64,000 nucleotides of DNA from Aspidapion aeneum (Eukaryota; Arthropoda; Insecta; Coleoptera; Brentidae), in the NCBI GenBank assembly GCA_963576565.1, contig OY755044.1, positions 56,348,108 through 56,412,107 of the forward strand. Direction: 5' to 3'. A program made the position numbers and the translations under genes. Below, one piece after another: positions 61,101 to 64,000 of this stretch (within the stretch, counting starts at the first letter, position 1; each line of letters opens with the position of its first letter). Below the pieces are notes generated by a model that worked only from the letters and a program-made list of their open reading frames with translations, was not told the DNA's origin and did not search any database.

Positions 61101-61163
61101 CTATTTCGTTACTCGCTATTTTAAAAGTCGCTATTTTGTACATCGCTATTTCGTTCCAGAGCC
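58110..61163. mobile_element. 3.05-kb foldback (FB-like) element with 9-bp target duplication
   Basis: ATTAACCAC flanks it on both sides (58101-58109; 61164-61172). The ends are perfect inverted repeats, GGCTCTGGAACGAAATAGCG and onward. Behind them each arm is a tandem array of a 16-bp unit AAAATAGCGATGTAAC and variants (AAAATAGCGACTATC): 58120-58500 on the left, 60740-61150 inverted on the right. Inner mirrored arrays have other variants (GCGCAGGTC at 58660-58800 against 59380-59440; GCGCTGCTAC and GCGCATCAAAA at 59590-59650 against 60240-60540). The middle (58870-60200) repeats the GGGATCCTAGAGGGTGTGAA/CCGAA module. A 9-bp duplication and arms of short tandem repeats are the properties of Drosophila FB elements and MULE-type TIR elements. 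No transposase is present. Confidence 0.9.
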
Positions 61164-61460
61164 ATTAACCACCTAAGATGTGCTGACAATATCGCCTTTA
61201 TAACAGATAAGAAAGAAGGACTGATAAAAATGCTGGAAGAACTGGATACAGCAGCCAAAAATATAGGCATGCGTATGAACTACACTAAAACTAAAATCAT
61301 AACAAACAGAAATGAAGATATCTCGATCAGAATAAACCAGGAAAAAATAGAACAAGTAGAGGAATATATATACCTGGGACCAATTATTAAACTAACAAGG
61401 GAAATCAAACAGCTAAAATGTAAATTAATCAGTATCTCAAAACGAAAGTGTATAACCAAT
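61164..61460 (+). pseudogene. RTE-type LINE relic 3, second part: catalytic core
   Basis: Resumes after the foldback element: INHLRCADNIAFITD, where the family has NHLRFADDIALIT. The catalytic Asp pair is therefore Asp-Asn (CADN at 61179-61190) and the enzyme is dead. It continues KMLEELDTAAKNIGMRMNYT, KTKIITN and EQVEEYIYLG, the thumb side of RTE reverse transcriptases, until the second insertion at 61461. Confidence 0.88.
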
Positions 61461-63166
61461 CAAACAAGTTTCGTGGCTAATCGGGCAAAAAGGAGTTTTT
61501 TTGTTTCCCTCATATTTTTCCGTGGGTAGCCTGAAAGCTTAACCTCACGGGGGTCCAAGATCTAATTGACACCTAATAAGTGTTGACAGTTAACCGGTTC
61601 GTCCTTATGGGACTCCTCAGAACACTGCTGGAACACTGCTGGTCAATGTGACAAATCTTGCGAAGTTAATTAGACGGTTTTGTCTCTAATCAAATCTAAA
61701 TAGTGAGAAAACTATAGCAGGTGAAACACTGCTATACAGTATCGATCAATGAAAAGATCGAATGCAAATAAAAGAAAACAACTATAGTCCGTGACCTACG
61801 ACAGCTCTTTGTCTTTCAGGCCGGATCAACACATTGCATTTTTTACCCGTCATCAAGACAGTGAGCGTCAATCAATGGAATTTTTAAGCCAAATAATACT
61901 AACAAACGTGGAATTTCGTACCCGTGAATTTAAAAATCAAACAAGTTTCGTGGCGAATCGGGCAAAAAGGAGTTTTTTGTTTCCCTCATATTTTTCCGTG
62001 GGTAGCCTGAAAGCTTAACCTCACGGAGTCCAAGATCTAATGGACACCTAATAAGTGTTGACAATTAACTGTTTCGTCCTTATGGGACTCCTCAGAACAC
62101 TGCTGGTCAATGTGACAAATCTTGCGAAGTTAATTAGACGGTTTTGTCTCTAATCAAATCTAAATAGTGAGAAAACTATAGCAAGAGACGCCATCTACCG
62201 AGATACGAGAGAAACAAAAAACCAAAGCAGGTGAAACATTGCTATACAGTATCGATCAATGAAAAGATCGAATGCAAATAAAAGAAAACAACTATAGTCC
62301 GTGACCTACGACAGCTCTTTGTCTTTCAGGCCGGATCAACACATTGCATTTTTTACCCGTCATCAAGACAGTGAGCGTCAATCAACGGAATTTGTAAGCC
62401 AAATAATACTAACAAACGTGGAATTTCGTACCCGTGAATTTAAAAATCAAATAAGTTTCGTGGCTAATCGGGCAAAAATGAGTTTTTTGTTTCCCTCATA
62501 TTTTTCCGTGGGTAGCCTGAAAGCTTAACCTCACGGTGTCCAAGATCTAATGGACACCTAATAAGTGTTGACAGCTAACTGTTTCGTCCTTATGGGACTC
62601 CTCAGAACACTGCTGGTCAATATGACAAATCTTGCGAAGTTAATTAGACGGTTTTGTCTCTAATCAAATCTAAATAGTGAGAAACTATAGCAAGAAGCGC
62701 CATCTACCGAGATACGAGGGAAACAAAAAACAAAAGCAGTTGAAACACTGCTATACAGTAGCGATCAATGAAAAGATCGAATGCAAATAAAAGAAAACAG
62801 CTATAGTCCGTGACCTACGACAGCTCTTTGTCTTTCAGGCCGGATTAACACATATTGCATTTTTTACCCGTCATCAAGACAGTGAGCGTCAATCAACGGA
62901 ATTTTTAAGCCAAATAATACTAACAAACGTGGAATTTCGTAAGAGTTGTCACATTGACCAGCAGTGTTCTGAGAAGTCCCATAAGGATGAAACAGTTAAC
63001 TGTCAACACTTATTAGGTGTCCATTAGATCTTGGACCCCCGTGAGGTTAAGCTTTCAGGCTACCCACGGAAAAATATGAGGGAAACAAAAAACTCCTTTT
63101 TGCCCGATTAGCCACGAAACTTGTGTGATTTTTAAATTCACGGGTACGAAATTTCACGTTTGTTTG
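61461..63166. mobile_element. 1.7-kb insertion of ~510-bp tandem repeats plus an inverted unit
   Basis: TGTATAACCAAT occurs at 61449-61460 and 63165-63176, a 10-12-bp target duplication, and the LINE reading continues across it. The insert starts CAAACAAG and its other end inverted starts CAAACAAACG. Inside, the landmark CTATAGTCCGTGACC occurs at 61782, 62292 and 62801 (period 510, then 509). Unit 1 lacks ~46 bp present in units 2 and 3. The last unit breaks at 62940, and 62941-63166 is an inverted partial copy. A ~75-codon frame recurs in each unit but is probably not a gene. Confidence 0.85.
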
Positions 63167-63290
63167 TATAACCAATGTATCCTTTCTGTACTTACGTTTG
63201 GATCTTAGACCTGGACACTTACAAAACCAAACACGGATAAGGTAACAAAAGCCCAAAGATCAATGGAAAGGCAAATGTTACATGTAAAGC
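63167..63290 (+). pseudogene. RTE-type LINE relic 3, third part: C-terminal end
   Basis: After the second insertion the sequence reads CITNQCILSVLTFGS, a stop, TWTLTK, NTDKVTKAQRSMERQMLH. This is the conserved YxxCILPVLTYGSETWTLTK..RVAQRAMERAML tail of RTE-type reverse transcriptases. The copy stops near 63290 where another repeat begins. Confidence 0.85.
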
Positions 63291-63683
63291 TAACAGTGTG
63301 TGTGTATGTATGTCTGTCCGTAACATGATTGCTCCTAAACCGCTGAACTGATTTTCACGAAATTTTCAATTAAAACAGTGTTCGACACTCTAACGAGCTG
63401 ATTAGATTTTGGTTAAAATCCATTGATGAAAATGACAGTTTTTGACAATTAAAAAATTAATAAAATGCTAACTTTGTAACGGAGCATCGCATCAATATGC
63501 GTTTTTCGAATACATTTTGCTCAATAATTTGAATAAATTGAACCAAAAACCTCATAGGAGCTTTAGTTTCTGAGATATTTACAAAAAACTGTTTGCAAGG
63601 CATATATATTATGGATTCACTTGAAGTGTGCTAATAGGCTAGCTAGGAAGGTATCAGGTCCGTCATGGATCCATTTATTGTTG
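63291..63683 (+). repeat. GTGTATGTATGTCTGTCCG microsatellite and dispersed repeat, copy 2
   Basis: A GT/GTCY microsatellite (63296-63322) is followed by ATTGCTCCTAAACCGCTGAA and TTTTCACGAAATTTT, the sort of core seen in GTCY-tailed nonautonomous elements. The ~245-bp dispersed repeat at 63438-63683 follows; its other copy is at 6609-6857 on the minus strand. Confidence 0.75.
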
Positions 63684-63956
63684 TTGATATTATGGAAATA
63701 TTAAATTGAAACTTTCAAAATACCGGCTAAATTAAAAAAATAAAGATAGCAATTACGTAGGAACTGTTCTGTGTTCAACTTTGTTTTAAAAATCTAATGC
63801 CTTACATTTAAAGAAATACATACTTAAAATCTAAAAGTAAATAAAAATAGAGAGAAAAATAACAATCTTAGACGAGAACTCAAACAATATACAAAAAGTT
63901 TGGACAAAAACAATAAAAATAAAAAAATACATTCCGTATAATATGTAGATTTTAGA
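63684..63956. other. AT-rich DNA without a gene
   Basis: No recognised feature. Confidence 0.55.
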
Positions 63957-63958
63957 TA

Positions 63959-64000
63959 CAGTAGAACCTCGATTATCCGGGCGCGGATTATCCGGGCCAT
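63959..64000 (+). mobile_element. Left end of a pogo/Tigger-type element, cut by the window edge
   Basis: CAGTAGAACCTCGATTATCC right after TA (63957-63958), then GCGGATTATCCGG, is the typical terminus of pogo/Tigger elements. It differs from the GCGGAC-type ends at 10.3 kb, so it is another family. The body lies outside. Confidence 0.8.

Noticed and set aside
58120..61150. CRISPR array
   Set aside because: The 16-bp units are contiguous without unique spacers, occur in mirrored blocks, and lie in a eukaryotic transposon.
61791..62528. Conserved ~75-codon frame in each 510-bp unit
   Set aside because: Conservation follows from recent tandem duplication; the frame has no known domain and the inverted copy interrupts it.

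Overview
This window looks like intergenic DNA from an insect (arthropod) nuclear genome. It is AT-rich and built almost entirely from transposable elements and simple or satellite repeats. I found no host protein-coding gene, tRNA or rRNA. The insect assignment rests on the element families: a BEL/Pao element primed by tRNA-Tyr, a Gypsy element primed by tRNA-Ser, RTE and Jockey/CR1-type LINEs, pogo/Tigger elements, and pentanucleotide arrays one base away from the insect telomere repeat TTAGG. I cannot tell which insect order.

Layout. 1-13.3 kb: AT-rich unique DNA with a Helitron-like nonautonomous element that ends in hairpins (2.1 kb), an RTE LINE relic (3.6-5.6 kb), short tandem arrays (7.1 and 8.2 kb), an interlocked palindromic pogo/Tigger element (10.3-11.6 kb) and a second LINE relic (12.2-13.0 kb). 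13.4-21.2 kb: a young BEL/Pao retrotransposon on the minus strand with near-identical LTRs, a perfect 5-bp target duplication, primer site, polypurine tract and a nearly open gag-pol that carries one frameshift, one stop and an in-frame 555-bp duplication. 22.2-27.4 kb: a TIR element (ends CACGGATCACC) that contains a foldback element and a 5'-truncated LINE.

28.4-42.4 kb is a nest of insertions. A PIF/Harbinger-like pair of ends (TSD TTA) encloses a small TIR element split by the second hairpin-ended element, whose GTCY microsatellite has grown to a 2.65-kb perfect TCTG array. It also encloses a Gypsy element whose 5' LTR is split by a 4.4-kb hAT-like element with an 8-bp TSD. That hAT-like element in turn holds a ~500-bp-arm inverted repeat made from a LINE end. 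45-48 kb: an I-group-like LINE tail, a second RTE relic carrying a 261-bp palindromic insert, and a third hairpin-ended element.

50.9-55.8 kb is a 4.8-kb near-perfect palindrome whose centre is (CCGAA)n facing (TTCGG)n. It is followed by (TCGGG)n, a further (TTCGG)n array and a 16-17-bp minisatellite. 57.1-63.3 kb is a single RTE relic broken by two insertions: a 3.05-kb foldback element with 9-bp target duplications and arms of 16-bp tandem repeats, then a 1.7-kb insertion made of ~510-bp tandem repeats plus an inverted copy. The window ends at the terminus of another pogo/Tigger element.

Nothing here works as a gene pathway. What ties the region together is structural: at least six different foldback or palindromic insertions, several sharing the same 16-bp repeat and the same GGATCCTAGAGGGTGTGAAT/CCGAA module. 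That recurring modular foldback architecture, with the giant palindrome beside it, is the most unusual thing in the window.
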